A stretch of 64,000 bases of DNA. Source: Corynebacterium lujinxingii. GTDB lineage: Bacteria; Actinomycetota; Actinomycetes; Mycobacteriales; Mycobacteriaceae. Of this stretch, positions 24,848 to 33,077 are shown in pieces (positions within the stretch are counted from its first letter, which is position 1; every line of letters starts with the position of its first letter). The stretch covers positions 930,001 through 994,000 of the forward strand of contig NZ_CP061032.1 of assembly GCF_014490555.1 (NCBI RefSeq). The letters are read 5' to 3'. The notes under the pieces were generated by a model that saw only the letters and a list, made by a program, of their open reading frames with translations, searched no databases and was not told where the DNA came from. Position numbers and translations under genes: made by a program.

Positions 24848-27520
24848 ATGCGCATCCACTCGCTGACCATTGACAATGTCCGCGCCATCGAGCACCTCGA
24901 GATGCGCGACCTGCCGGAGACCGGAGTGATCGTCGTCCACGGGCGCAACGAGGCCGGCAAATCCACCATCCTCGACGCGCTGGACGCCGTGCTCAACGAG
25001 CGCCACACCGGCGCCGGCAAGAAGGTCAAGGCACTCGCCCCGGCAGGGCGCGACGCATCCCCCGAAGTGGAACTTCACGCCACCGTGGGCGAGACCACCT
25101 TTACCATGCGCAAACGGTGGCTGAAAGGAAAGCGTGCAGAGTTGACCGTGCACGCCCCAGTGCGTGCGAACTACACCGGCCGCGAGGCGGACGACGAACT
25201 CATCCGCATCCTGGACGAGCACATGGACACCGCCCTCGCCCAAACGCTGTTTTTGCGTCAAGGCGAGTTGGATCCTGGGGTGGCCGCAGCCGGTATCCCG
25301 TCGATCTCTCGTGCCCTGGACGCCGAGGCGGGGGAGGGCGATACCGGCGAGGAGGATTCCGATCTCGCCCGCGCCATCGATGCGGAGTACGAGAAGTATT
25401 GGACTAACGCGACCCCGCCGAAGAAGAAGTCGACCTATGCCGCGCTGTTCACCGCCGTCGACGAGGCCCGCGAGGCAGCGGCGTCGCACGAAGCGGACGT
25501 TGCCCGCCTCGCCCAGTACGTCGACGAGGTGGAGCGACGCGAAGCCGAGATTGAGACCATCGGCCGCGAACTACCGGAGGCGGAGGAGGAACACCGGGAC
25601 CGCGAGAAAACGTTCGCCGAAGCGAACCAGGTCCGCGAGAAGGCCGCGGCAGCCGCCGAGCGCCTCGCGCATGCGAAAGTGGCCCGCGAGCGAGCAGAGC
25701 AGGACCTGGCGGATCGCGCGGCGCTCACCAAACGCGTCGCGCACATCCGCGCGGAGGAACAACAGTTGCGCGAGCAGCTCGAACCGGCCCAGCAGGCGCG
25801 GGACGACGAACACGAGAAGATCGCGGGTCTGGTGTCTGTGGTGGACAAGTCGAAAGAGAGGCTCGCCGAGGCCCGGACCGCTGTTAAACAGGCCGAAGCC
25901 ATCCGAGACCTCGCCCGTGCGAAGCGCCGTCTCACAACGATCGGCGAGCAGTTGGAGCGCATTCAAACGGCGGAGCAGAAATACAAAAAGTTGCTTGACA
26001 GCGCCCCCGAGCGCGACGTCACCGACACCCAGGTTCGCGTGCTGGAGCAGGCCGAAAGCGAACTGACCCTGCAGCGCCGTCTGCGTGACGCCGCTTCCGC
26101 AAAACTGGAGATCACCGCCGACGACGCAACCATCACCGTCGATGGTGACGAGGTCAGCGTCGACGGGACCGAAACCGTTGCCGTCCACGAGGGCAGTACT
26201 CTGAAACTCGGCGGCTTCGGCGTGGTGTTCCGCGCCGCGCAGGGCACCCAAGACCCCCAGCAAGCCGTGGAAAAGGCGCAGCAGGATGTTGCCGACGCGC
26301 TCGCCGCGACCGGGTGCGCCACCGTGGACGAGGCCCGCGCAGCACGCGACGTATCCAAGCAACACGCCGCGGAGCTCAAGGCTGCCCGCCAGCGTCTCGA
26401 CGACACCCTTGCCGGCGCATCTGCCGACGAACTGCGTGCCGAGCGCACGAAACTTTCCGCACAGGTCGACGAGTCCACCGAGGTGCTTGCCTCTCTCGCG
26501 CCCGAGTTCAATCCGGAGGCGGATCTGGACGAGTCAGCCGCGGACGACGAGCTCAAAAAGGCGCAGAAGGCTCTGGGCGACGCCGAGCGCGACGTCGATG
26601 CCGCCGAAGCAGACCTGAAACCGTACGCGAATAAAACCGCGGCGCACGCGCTGACGGTGCTCGAAACCAAACTCGAGGCGAAAGAGGCCGAAGCCGCAGG
26701 TGCTGCCGCCGAACTGGACCGCGCCGAAGCGACCGCCGCGGCCGACACACTCGAGCACACCGCGTCACAAGCCCGCGACACCGAGCGCCAAGCAGCCGAC
26801 GCCGCCGCCGAACTGGACGCTGCGCTTGCCCAGGCGGATCCGGACGTTGCCGCGTCACTGCTGGAAGGTGCCGCTACACGCCTGCAAAACCTGGAGAAGC
26901 GCAAGGTAGACGCCGAAAATCGAATCCGCGAACTTGCCGGGTACATCGATTTGGCGACCGGCGCCGCCGAGCGTGCCGACCGCGCCGCGGCGAAACTCGA
27001 CGCAGCGGAGACAGAACTCACCCGCGCCACCCGCCGCGCCGAGGCCGCGCGCCTCCTGCGCGAGACGATGTTGCGCCACCGCGACGCCGCCCGTGCCCGC
27101 TACGCCGCCCCGTTCAATGCGGCAGTACGCGAGCGCGCCCGCGTGCTGTTCGGCCCGAGCGTCGATTTCAACTACGGCGACGACCTCACGATCACCGAGC
27201 GCACCGTCGACGGCGTGACAGTGCCCCTGAAAGAACTGTCAGGCGGCACGAAAGAGCAGCTCGCCATCCTTACCCGTTTCGCGATCGCGGACCTTGTGTC
27301 CGGCGACGGCGCGGGTTCGCCGGTCCCGGTCGTCGTCGACGATGCGCTCGGCGCGACCGACCCAGAGCGGCTTGCCCGCATGAACTCATTGTTTAGCCAG
27401 GTGGGCAAGCATTCGCAGGTGCTCGTCCTAACGTGTTTCCCGCAGCGCTTCGACCGTGTCGCGGCCGCAGAAACGTTGTCTATCGACGACCTAAAAACCA
27501 CGTCCGACCGGCTCGGATAG
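24848..27520 (+). CDS. SbcC/Rad50-like ATPase lacking a zinc hook
   Basis: 890 residues. The N-terminal ABC half has P-loop HGRNEAGKST at 31-40. Long Glu/Ala/Arg-rich coiled coils run at about 190-415 and 475-770. The C-terminal half has signature LSGGTKEQLAIL and Walker B VVVDDALGATDP. No CxxC hook is present; the only Cys in that region is a lone GCATVDEA. Instead, at about 417-466 there is a beta-rich, Thr/Val/Asp-rich segment (TADDATITVDGDEV). It is partner of the upstream SbcD-like protein; the pair resembles YhaN/YhaO. It probably holds or processes DNA ends. Confidence 0.88.
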   Translation: MRIHSLTIDNVRAIEHLEMRDLPETGVIVVHGRNEAGKSTILDALDAVLNERHTGAGKKVKALAPAGRDASPEVELHATVGETTFTMRKRWLKGKRAELTVHAPVRANYTGREADDELIRILDEHMDTALAQTLFLRQGELDPGVAAAGIPSISRALDAEAGEGDTGEEDSDLARAIDAEYEKYWTNATPPKKKSTYAALFTAVDEAREAAASHEADVARLAQYVDEVERREAEIETIGRELPEAEEEHRDREKTFAEANQVREKAAAAAERLAHAKVARERAEQDLADRAALTKRVAHIRAEEQQLREQLEPAQQARDDEHEKIAGLVSVVDKSKERLAEARTAVKQAEAIRDLARAKRRLTTIGEQLERIQTAEQKYKKLLDSAPERDVTDTQVRVLEQAESELTLQRRLRDAASAKLEITADDATITVDGDEVSVDGTETVAVHEGSTLKLGGFGVVFRAAQGTQDPQQAVEKAQQDVADALAATGCATVDEARAARDVSKQHAAELKAARQRLDDTLAGASADELRAERTKLSAQVDESTEVLASLAPEFNPEADLDESAADDELKKAQKALGDAERDVDAAEADLKPYANKTAAHALTVLETKLEAKEAEAAGAAAELDRAEATAAADTLEHTASQARDTERQAADAAAELDAALAQADPDVAASLLEGAATRLQNLEKRKVDAENRIRELAGYIDLATGAAERADRAAAKLDAAETELTRATRRAEAARLLRETMLRHRDAARARYAAPFNAAVRERARVLFGPSVDFNYGDDLTITERTVDGVTVPLKELSGGTKEQLAILTRFAIADLVSGDGAGSPVPVVVDDALGATDPERLARMNSLFSQVGKHSQVLVLTCFPQRFDRVAAAETLSIDDLKTTSDRLG

Positions 27521-27531
27521 TATGAGAGATT

Positions 27532-28002
27532 ATGACTGCACAACCGCGATGGCTGAGTGACGACGAGCAGCACCTCTGGAGGACCATCCTCGAGGTGTTC
27601 CGAAACGTCACCACAACTATCGACGACCGCTTGCAGGACACCGCAGCGCTGTCCTCGCCCGACTTCTCGGTGCTGGTGGTGCTCTCGGAAGCCCACAACC
27701 GAACCTTGCGGCTTCGTGATCTGTGCGGCGAGTTGGGTTGGGACCGTTCCCGCACGTCGCACCAGGTGACGCGGATGGAAAAACGCGGGCTCGTCGCAAA
27801 GCAAGTCAGCCCAGGCGACGCCCGTGGCATCCTGGTCACAATCACCGACGACGGGCTGTCGCGACTCGCTGCTGCCGCGCCCGACCACGTGGAGACGGTG
27901 CGCCGCCTCATCTTCGACCACCTCACGGACGAGCGTACAGCCGCGCTGCAAGGCCTCCTCGACGACATCGCAGGCGCGACAGGCGACAAGACGCAGCCTT
28001 AA
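27532..28002 (+). CDS. MarR-family transcriptional regulator
   Basis: 156 residues. A winged helix-turn-helix is at about 55-110 (LRLRDLCGELGWDRSRTSHQ as the helix-turn-helix, then MEKRGLVAKQ and the wing with GDARGILVTITDDG). Flanking helices serve for dimerisation. It follows the SbcC-like gene after 11 bases, and TAGTAT at 27518-27523 lies 8 bases before the ATG, so it may have its own leaderless transcript. Its target and ligand are unknown; nearby candidates are its own gene and the PspC gene. Confidence 0.88.
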   Translation: MTAQPRWLSDDEQHLWRTILEVFRNVTTTIDDRLQDTAALSSPDFSVLVVLSEAHNRTLRLRDLCGELGWDRSRTSHQVTRMEKRGLVAKQVSPGDARGILVTITDDGLSRLAAAAPDHVETVRRLIFDHLTDERTAALQGLLDDIAGATGDKTQP

Positions 28003-28053
28003 CTGCCGAAGTCGAAGCGGTTTCCATTGCAGGATTCCGTGCAGGGGAGTTGG

Positions 28054-28287
28054 ATGGGTGGCATGTCGAACATGTACACCCCGCAGAATTACAACAACTC
28101 CCCGAAGCGCCTCGAGCGCTCGATGAGCGATAAGTACATCGCCGGCGTGTGCGGTGGCATCGCCAGGTACTTCGGCGTGGATTCCACACTCATCCGCATC
28201 ATTTTTATCGCGCTCGTGCTGGCAGGCGTGATGCCGGGCGTGCTTGCCTACATCATCGCCTGGGTAATTATGCCCGCCGAGTTCTAA
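28054..28287 (+). CDS. PspC-domain small membrane protein
   Basis: 77 residues. A short Asn/Gln-rich cytoplasmic head is followed by the PspC signature KYIAGVCGGIARYFGVDSTL (about 37-56), then one hydrophobic helix (about 58-74) with MPAEF at the end. Family members sit in the membrane and take part in envelope-stress responses. The ATG at 28054 is preferred over upstream starts because GGGGAG lies 5-6 bases before it. The stop codon lies in the loop of a 10-bp hairpin. Confidence 0.85.
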   Translation: MGGMSNMYTPQNYNNSPKRLERSMSDKYIAGVCGGIARYFGVDSTLIRIIFIALVLAGVMPGVLAYIIAWVIMPAEF

Positions 28288-28299
28288 ATCTCGGCGGGC
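28272..28299 (+). terminator. Hairpin spanning the PspC stop codon
   Basis: The perfect stem GCCCGCCGAG / CTCGGCGGGC (28272-28281 and 28290-28299) has the TAA in its 8-base loop. There is no T-run after it, so it is either a non-canonical terminator or a structure that affects translation termination or 3'-end stability. Confidence 0.5.
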
Positions 28300-28320
28300 G
28301 CGTTGGCGTCTCGGACGGGT

Positions 28321-29928
28321 TTAGCCGAAGTGGCCCGGCTGGTTGACGGGGCCGAGATCGCCGGTGCGCAGGTAGTTGATCACCTGCTGGTCGACGGCCT
28401 TGTTGCCGCGGCCGACGTGGCCGTGTCCCGGCCCGTGGACGGTGACCAGGTGCGAGTTCATCGGCTTAGCAATGCCGAAGCGGCCTGAGTACATCGTCTG
28501 CGGGTCACGCGTGGCGTTGAACTGCAGCGGGCGGGTGGCCAACTTCGAGCCGTTGAGCGGCATCTTGCCGATGACCGGAGCTGCGCCGTTGCATGCCATA
28601 CCGGAGCCGAAGATCTGTGCCGGGGCAGTGATGATCTCGCCGGTTTCCATTGCCCAAAGCGCGCTCGGAACTTGCAGGTAATCCGGTGCGGCGACGTTTT
28701 CGTTGCAAGTCTGCACCGCAAGCAGTTCGTTGCGGGCCTTGGCTTCTTCCTGCATAAACTTTTGTACCTGCGGAGACGGCTTCTCATAAGCATCAGGCAG
28801 CGTGCCGTTGGTCATCCGCGCCAGGGTATCCCACTGTGTCGGGTGCGTGATCGCGCCGCGGGTGGTCTGCAGCAGCGGCGACATGACCTGGTTCGCGCCC
28901 GGGTTAAGCATGCGGGAGACGATGCCCTCGCCCTCGGCGCGGGCCTTCCCGGTGGCGCTCATCGCGTCCGCACCCGCTTGGCCCGCGAATGCCAGCGCCG
29001 GGGGAAGATCGCCCACGCGCGCCGGCGGGGGAGTCACCGTCGGGTTCGTGCCTGCCTGCTTCGCCACCACGCTAGACCAGTACTGGTAAGCCTTCAGCGG
29101 GGTATTGCCCATCCGGTACTTCGCGTCGTTCGCCGCGACCCAGGCGAAGTACTCGTGCAGTGCGCGCTCGTAGCCGCCCTTTTGATCCGACATCAGCTTC
29201 GCCCACTGGTCGTTCGGGTTCATGGCGGAATCGAGCACGACCTTGTCGGTGCGCTTCGGGAACATCGACGCGTAGGCGGATCCCAGGTAGGTGCCGTAGG
29301 ACAGGCCCATAATGGAAATCCGGTCGTAGCCGAGCGCCCAGCGCACCATGTCCCAGTCGCGGGCGTTGTTATAGGTGGTGATCGACTTGGAATACCCCGG
29401 GCGCGGGCGCTCGCAGAGATCGCGGGTGAGTGCGCCGCTGTTTGCGTAGGAATCGAACTGCAACTTGGCTATCTGCGCAGGGTCGTTGATATTGGGCTCC
29501 GCGCAGTTAAGCGGGGTGGAGCCGAGCAGGCCGCGCGGCTGGACAGCCACCAGGTCCCATTCGTTGCGGATTTCTTTCGGCCACTCGAAGCCGCCCTCCG
29601 TGCCGAAGTAGCTGTAGGCCTCGCCGCCGGGGCCGCCCGGGTTGCCGAACAGTGCGCCGCGTCGGGCACTGGGCACCTGCGCCGGGATCTTGATAAAGCC
29701 GAGGGATACCGAGCCCGCCTTCGGATCCTTGTAGTTCATCGGCACATTGATGCGGCCGCACTTCGCGCCGTTCGCGTCCACATAGAACGGGCACGCTTCC
29801 CAGGTGATGGCTGGGGACTTTGGCTGAGCAGACGCGGTCGGTGCGGTGGTCGGGGTGAGCGCGAGCGCGAGTGCACCCAACACAGCAGCACCCCGGTGGA
29901 CGAGGCGCTTTGTGGTGGACTTCAACAT
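28321..29928 (-). CDS. Secreted alpha/beta hydrolase, tripeptidyl-aminopeptidase-like
   Basis: 535 residues. The signal peptide (hydrophobic 14-26, likely cut after ASA at 34) directs export. The N-terminal WEACPFYVD, then GGPGG at 98-102 (oxyanion side), is typical of the Streptomyces Tap / mycobacterial exported hydrolase group. The nucleophile Ser210 lies in GLSYGTYLG; the acid Asp in NATRDPQT (about 478) and His in GHGHVG (about 507) complete the triad. Start ATG 29928 has AAGGAG 6 bases upstream, better than the ATG 15 bases earlier. It probably trims peptides or hydrolyses esters outside the membrane. Confidence 0.88.
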   Translation of the reverse strand: MLKSTTKRLVHRGAAVLGALALALTPTTAPTASAQPKSPAITWEACPFYVDANGAKCGRINVPMNYKDPKAGSVSLGFIKIPAQVPSARRGALFGNPGGPGGEAYSYFGTEGGFEWPKEIRNEWDLVAVQPRGLLGSTPLNCAEPNINDPAQIAKLQFDSYANSGALTRDLCERPRPGYSKSITTYNNARDWDMVRWALGYDRISIMGLSYGTYLGSAYASMFPKRTDKVVLDSAMNPNDQWAKLMSDQKGGYERALHEYFAWVAANDAKYRMGNTPLKAYQYWSSVVAKQAGTNPTVTPPPARVGDLPPALAFAGQAGADAMSATGKARAEGEGIVSRMLNPGANQVMSPLLQTTRGAITHPTQWDTLARMTNGTLPDAYEKPSPQVQKFMQEEAKARNELLAVQTCNENVAAPDYLQVPSALWAMETGEIITAPAQIFGSGMACNGAAPVIGKMPLNGSKLATRPLQFNATRDPQTMYSGRFGIAKPMNSHLVTVHGPGHGHVGRGNKAVDQQVINYLRTGDLGPVNQPGHFG

Positions 29929-29974
29929 AACGGGCTCCTTCATTTAGTTCGAAAAATACCTATAGACGAAATTA

Positions 29975-30000
29975 CCCCAGCAGCTGAGAAGCTGCTGGGG
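29975..30000. terminator. Perfect 11-bp hairpin terminator
   Basis: CCCCAGCAGCT / AGCTGCTGGGG (29975-29985 and 29990-30000) with a GAGA tetraloop. CATTTTTG follows on the plus side and TAATTTCG on the minus side. It ends the leftward gene at 30018. Confidence 0.75.
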
Positions 30001-30017
30001 CATTTTTGAACGCTTTC

Positions 30018-30506
30018 TTAGGCAGTGACTGCCTGGGAGGATCCGCCGAGCGGACGGATACGCTCGTTGATCTCGGTGATCGCACGGTCGCGGTCGCGCA
30101 CCGCGACGATGCAGTCCTCGTCACCGTCGACGCAGATGCGGACGGTGTTGCCGCCAAGGGTGAAGGTGTCGGCGTCGTCGAAACGCATCGGCTTGCGGTT
30201 GTGCCAGGTGATCTTGGAGTAGTTGTGGAACTTTGGGCGCTTGCCCTCCTCGACAGACTTGATCTGGGAGTAGGGGATCGTACGCGTGCGGCGACCGAGG
30301 GTTGCGGTCAAGGAGTCGTCGTCAAGCGCAAGATCAATGCGACGAGACAGCAGCCACACGGCCCAGCCGAAGAACAGGGCGATCAGGGCGTAGGACAGGA
30401 TGCTCAGTTCCGCCTCGACGGCAAAGTACGTGGCGACGAGCGCGATAACGGTGACCAGGACAGCAGGCCACACTGCGGGGGTCTGGGAGTACTGCGTGCT
30501 TGTCAT
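30018..30506 (-). CDS. Small membrane protein with PH-like cytoplasmic domain
   Basis: 162 residues. Two membrane helices (about 13-30 and 36-55) are followed by a soluble beta-rich domain (about 57-150) with RTRTIPYSQIKSVEEGKRP and WHNRKPMRF. The pattern resembles bacterial PH-domain or DUF3093-type membrane proteins of actinobacteria, but the exact family is uncertain. The ATG at 30506 is preferred because the upstream extension covers an AT-rich leader. No catalytic residues were recognised. Confidence 0.75.
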   Translation of the reverse strand: MTSTQYSQTPAVWPAVLVTVIALVATYFAVEAELSILSYALIALFFGWAVWLLSRRIDLALDDDSLTATLGRRTRTIPYSQIKSVEEGKRPKFHNYSKITWHNRKPMRFDDADTFTLGGNTVRICVDGDEDCIVAVRDRDRAITEINERIRPLGGSSQAVTA

Positions 30507-30644
30507 ACGTATGATCATATGCAATGGAGGGGCCAACCGCATAAAAATCGGAAGGAAATGTGGGCTAAATCGCCTGTTTATTCCGTCTTCTGCCCCCGAT
30601 GCTACCCCAGCAGGTAATCTTCGTGGCCGTTTTGGAGTTTCGTG

Positions 30645-31532
30645 TTACTGAGCGCGTCTAATGAGCGCGTATGCTCCGGCGGTCGCCGCCACCGTGGCCA
30701 CTAACGAGATCGCAAGATCGCTTGACGACGACACCGCCAAGTCCACCCCGTCCACACCGAATGCGTCCGGCGCGTAGGCGAACGTGTTGCCGACGGCGTG
30801 CACCGCAGCCGCCGCTTCAATCCCGCCGGTTGTGTGAGTGAGGAAGATGGCGCACAGCGCGAACACGGTGACGCTGACCATGCCTTGCCATCCGTAGTGG
30901 TGGCCTGACAGGAAAAACAGCAGCGGCAGCAGATACGCAATCACGGCGGGGGAGAACCACTGGCCGGTGATCTGCACGAGCGAGCCGCGGAAGAAGAGTT
31001 CTTCGGACAGCGATTGGAGCGGCGTCATCGCGACGATGACGGCCAGTGCCGCGAGATTCATCGGAGTGAAAGTCGCCTGGGACCGGTCCGAGATAACGAC
31101 TGCGTAGATCCCTTCGGCGCCAAGGAACAGCAGGGCAGGGAAGAGAGCGAGCCCGAAGTTGCGCCACCTAAAGCGCAGTTCCGTGGACCACAGCGCCCGC
31201 GGGTCGCGGCCTGTCACTCGGGCAGCGATGAATCCAGCGGGGATCGCCGCCACCCACCCAATGAATGTGGCGGCTGCGAGGTACGGATGCTCCAAAAACG
31301 AGTATTCCTCGAATGCACTGATCGTAGGATGGGCGATCTTCTCGTACAGGTAGTACAAGCCGATCGCCGCGCTCGTCAGCGTGACCAGAAGCACCAGAGC
31401 GATGATGAGTTCTATCAGCGGGCGCCACCACGCCGGGCGGGGCGGAGTGGGTTTGCCATTGTTGGGCGGTGCGGTGGGTCGTCGATACGCGCGGCCAAGG
31501 AGGTGGTAGGCGGGGGATGTAGAGACGTTCAA
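30645..31532 (-). CDS. CPBP-family intramembrane metalloprotease
   Basis: 295 residues with about 8 membrane helices. The three Abi/CPBP motifs are present: EELFFRG near 176-182, FFLSGHHYGW with a His near 210, and HAVGN near 245. In the family these residues bind a metal and cleave peptides in the membrane (the Rce1 relatives); some act in bacteriocin immunity. The start chosen is TTG at 31532, because GAGGAAGG lies 7 bases before it and it avoids overlap with the upstream gene. That gene ends 17 bases earlier on the same strand, suggesting an operon. Confidence 0.83.
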   Translation of the reverse strand: MNVSTSPAYHLLGRAYRRPTAPPNNGKPTPPRPAWWRPLIELIIALVLLVTLTSAAIGLYYLYEKIAHPTISAFEEYSFLEHPYLAAATFIGWVAAIPAGFIAARVTGRDPRALWSTELRFRWRNFGLALFPALLFLGAEGIYAVVISDRSQATFTPMNLAALAVIVAMTPLQSLSEELFFRGSLVQITGQWFSPAVIAYLLPLLFFLSGHHYGWQGMVSVTVFALCAIFLTHTTGGIEAAAAVHAVGNTFAYAPDAFGVDGVDLAVSSSSDLAISLVATVAATAGAYALIRRAQ

Positions 31533-31548
31533 GATGTCACCTTCCTCG

Positions 31549-31818
31549 CTACTCGCCGTGTTTCTTATCCCAGCGATACCTGCGGAAGTCAAAGATTGGC
31601 AAAATGGCGATGTAGTAGACCCCCAGTGTCCACGCGGCCGGTTTGAGTAAGTTGCTTAGGTTGAAATTGTCCCTGTCAACAGGAAACACGATATACATGG
31701 CCAGGACGGCCAAGGGGACGACTATGAATCTCTGCCACCATGGCGGAACCCATGGCGCTCCATTCTCTTCTCTTGTGGCAAGTGCCCCGCCAAACCCCAT
31801 TTCGAACCGAGAGCCCAT
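31549..31818 (-). CDS. Small two-helix membrane protein, hypothetical
   Basis: 89 residues; family not recognised. Two hydrophobic segments (about 29-46 and 61-77) with a short loop, and a positively charged tail (FRRYRWDKKHGE) that should face the cytoplasm. The start ATG at 31818 has a strong AAGGAGG 7 bases upstream, which is the main reason to accept the gene. It is followed by the CPBP protease in the same direction and could be co-made with it. Confidence 0.65.
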   Translation of the reverse strand: MGSRFEMGFGGALATREENGAPWVPPWWQRFIVVPLAVLAMYIVFPVDRDNFNLSNLLKPAAWTLGVYYIAILPIFDFRRYRWDKKHGE

Positions 31819-32001
31819 TCCAAAGCCTCCTTACTACAAAAAGTTTAATACCGCCCGCGTGACAACGGGTGCGACAAAGAGAGGGCTGTGAATTGCACTC
31901 CCGGAACGACCCCGAAAACAAAAATCTCGAGACACCGTAGGAACGATGTCGCGAAACAACGGAGCTTTCAGTAAACCCCCGACCAGTTGTAGCGGGTTCG
32001 T

Positions 32002-32042
32002 GGCTACACCCCGGTTACACCGGGTTCCGACTCCGGTTACAC
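32002..32042. repeat. Direct repeats CCGGTTACAC, 22 bases apart
   Basis: Exact 10-base copies lie at 32011-32020 and 32033-32042, with a partial GGCTACACC copy at 32002-32010. The spacing equals two helical turns, as in a protein-binding array. They sit in the gene-poor stretch 31819-32080, where I see no gene. Confidence 0.4.
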
Positions 32043-32080
32043 GACAGAAGTCAATTATATGACGTGAGCAGGAGCGCTTT

Positions 32081-32272
32081 TTAGAACGGGAAGTCAGGAA
32101 ATTCCGCTTCCGCCTCTTCCTGCCTCTCGGCAAGCTCCACGCTCCACCGTGAACGCTCGACAAGCTCGTCAAAGGTGAGCACCTCCGGTGACTTGCGGTT
32201 CGAGCGGAAACTTTCAAAGCTACGGAACTTCGAGCCAATTCGGTTGCCTTGGGCGCGGCACAAATCGCACAT
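32081..32272 (-). CDS. Possible small protein, unknown (doubtful)
   Basis: 63 residues beginning with CDLC and ending in an acidic, aromatic tail (EEAEAEFPDFPF). No ribosome site was found before the ATG and no family was recognised. It may be the remains of a longer gene, since an 89-residue frame lies just upstream in another frame. Listed because its composition looks coding and it sits in the accessory segment. Confidence 0.3.
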   Translation of the reverse strand: MCDLCRAQGNRIGSKFRSFESFRSNRKSPEVLTFDELVERSRWSVELAERQEEAEAEFPDFPF

Positions 32273-32355
32273 GGGCCGATCATCAGAAACGAGCGTGGTT
32301 CAACCAAGTATGCACCGTCGCCAGTGTTGTCTCCCTCGTTGTCCCTCTCGGCAAT

Positions 32356-32625
32356 TCATCCGGCAAGGCTCTCCTTGGCGGCGCGAACCGTCGTCGAACC
32401 CCGAGGTGCCCCGCTGTAAACGGGAATCGAGTCGAGGCTGCGGATGAGGTAGATAAGTTTGTTCGAGCCTTCGCGGTTCAAGATGATGAGGCCATCGAGT
32501 TTTGTCCCGTTCGGATCATTGCTTGGGGCCTGAAAACCGATCTCCCGAACTACGCCAGGCTCGTGCGCAACTTGAATCTCGAGCTGGCGACGCTGTTTTC
32601 GCAACTTTGCCGGAATCTCTGCCAT
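32356..32625 (-). CDS. Small hypothetical protein divergent from cmtR
   Basis: 89 residues; function unknown. The N-terminal part is basic (PAKLRKQRRQ), followed by a mixed alpha/beta-looking region. The ATG at 32625 has AAGGAG 5 bases before it, good support for translation. It is read away from cmtR, sharing the 32626-32717 intergenic region, so it could be under the same metal control. It may alternatively be a truncated relic of the element that carried the cadmium genes. Confidence 0.4.
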   Translation of the reverse strand: MAEIPAKLRKQRRQLEIQVAHEPGVVREIGFQAPSNDPNGTKLDGLIILNREGSNKLIYLIRSLDSIPVYSGAPRGSTTVRAAKESLAG

Positions 32626-32682
32626 CTCTGCTCCTTCCACTGTCTCTTGAGCAGCACACACAGCTGCACCGCTACCCGGAAC

Positions 32683-32717
32683 TTGACTAGTTCAGTGCTC
32701 GCTGTATAGTTCAGCGC
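32683..32717 (+). promoter_or_regulatory. cmtR-cadD promoter with direct-repeat operator
   Basis: -35 TTGACT (32683-32688), a 16-base spacer and -10 TATAGT (32705-32710); the cmtR ATG begins 7 bases later, so the mRNA is probably leaderless. TAGTTCAGTGC (32688-32698) and TAGTTCAGCGC (32707-32717) are direct repeats 19 bases apart that cover the promoter. They are a likely CmtR operator. Confidence 0.6.
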
Positions 32718-33077
32718 ATGCTTACTATTGCTTCACGTCTCGACGTGATGAACCGCCTGGGTCGTGCACTGGCCGACCCCACTCGATCGCGGATCATCTT
32801 GACCCTGCTCGACCATCCCGCTTACCCGGCGGAACTGGCTCGAGCTTTGGACCTGACACGCCCGAACGTGTCCAACCACCTGGCATGCTTGCGCGATTGT
32901 GGGATCGTCGTCTCCGAGCCCGAGGGGCGTCGGACACGATACGAGATCGCCGATCCGCACCTGGCACAGGCACTGGCGGCACTGGTCGATGCCACCCTGG
33001 CAGTAGACGAAGACGCCCCGTGCATGGATCCCGCCTGCACGCTTCCCGGGTGCTACGCAGCTGGGGAGGGTGCGTAA
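32718..33077 (+). CDS. cmtR: ArsR-family Cd/Pb-responsive repressor, CmtR type
   Basis: 119 residues. A winged helix-turn-helix (about 38-75, with LTRPNVSNHLACLRDCG) is in the ArsR/SmtB fold. Metal ligands match Mycobacterium tuberculosis CmtR in number and position: Cys57 and Cys61 in the recognition helix and Cys102 in the tail. Two more cysteines (107 and 112) follow. In CmtR, cadmium or lead binding releases the operator. The next gene overlaps the stop (TAATG) and encodes the cadmium transporter. It is probably autoregulated through the direct repeats over its promoter. Confidence 0.93.
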   Translation: MLTIASRLDVMNRLGRALADPTRSRIILTLLDHPAYPAELARALDLTRPNVSNHLACLRDCGIVVSEPEGRRTRYEIADPHLAQALAALVDATLAVDEDAPCMDPACTLPGCYAAGEGA

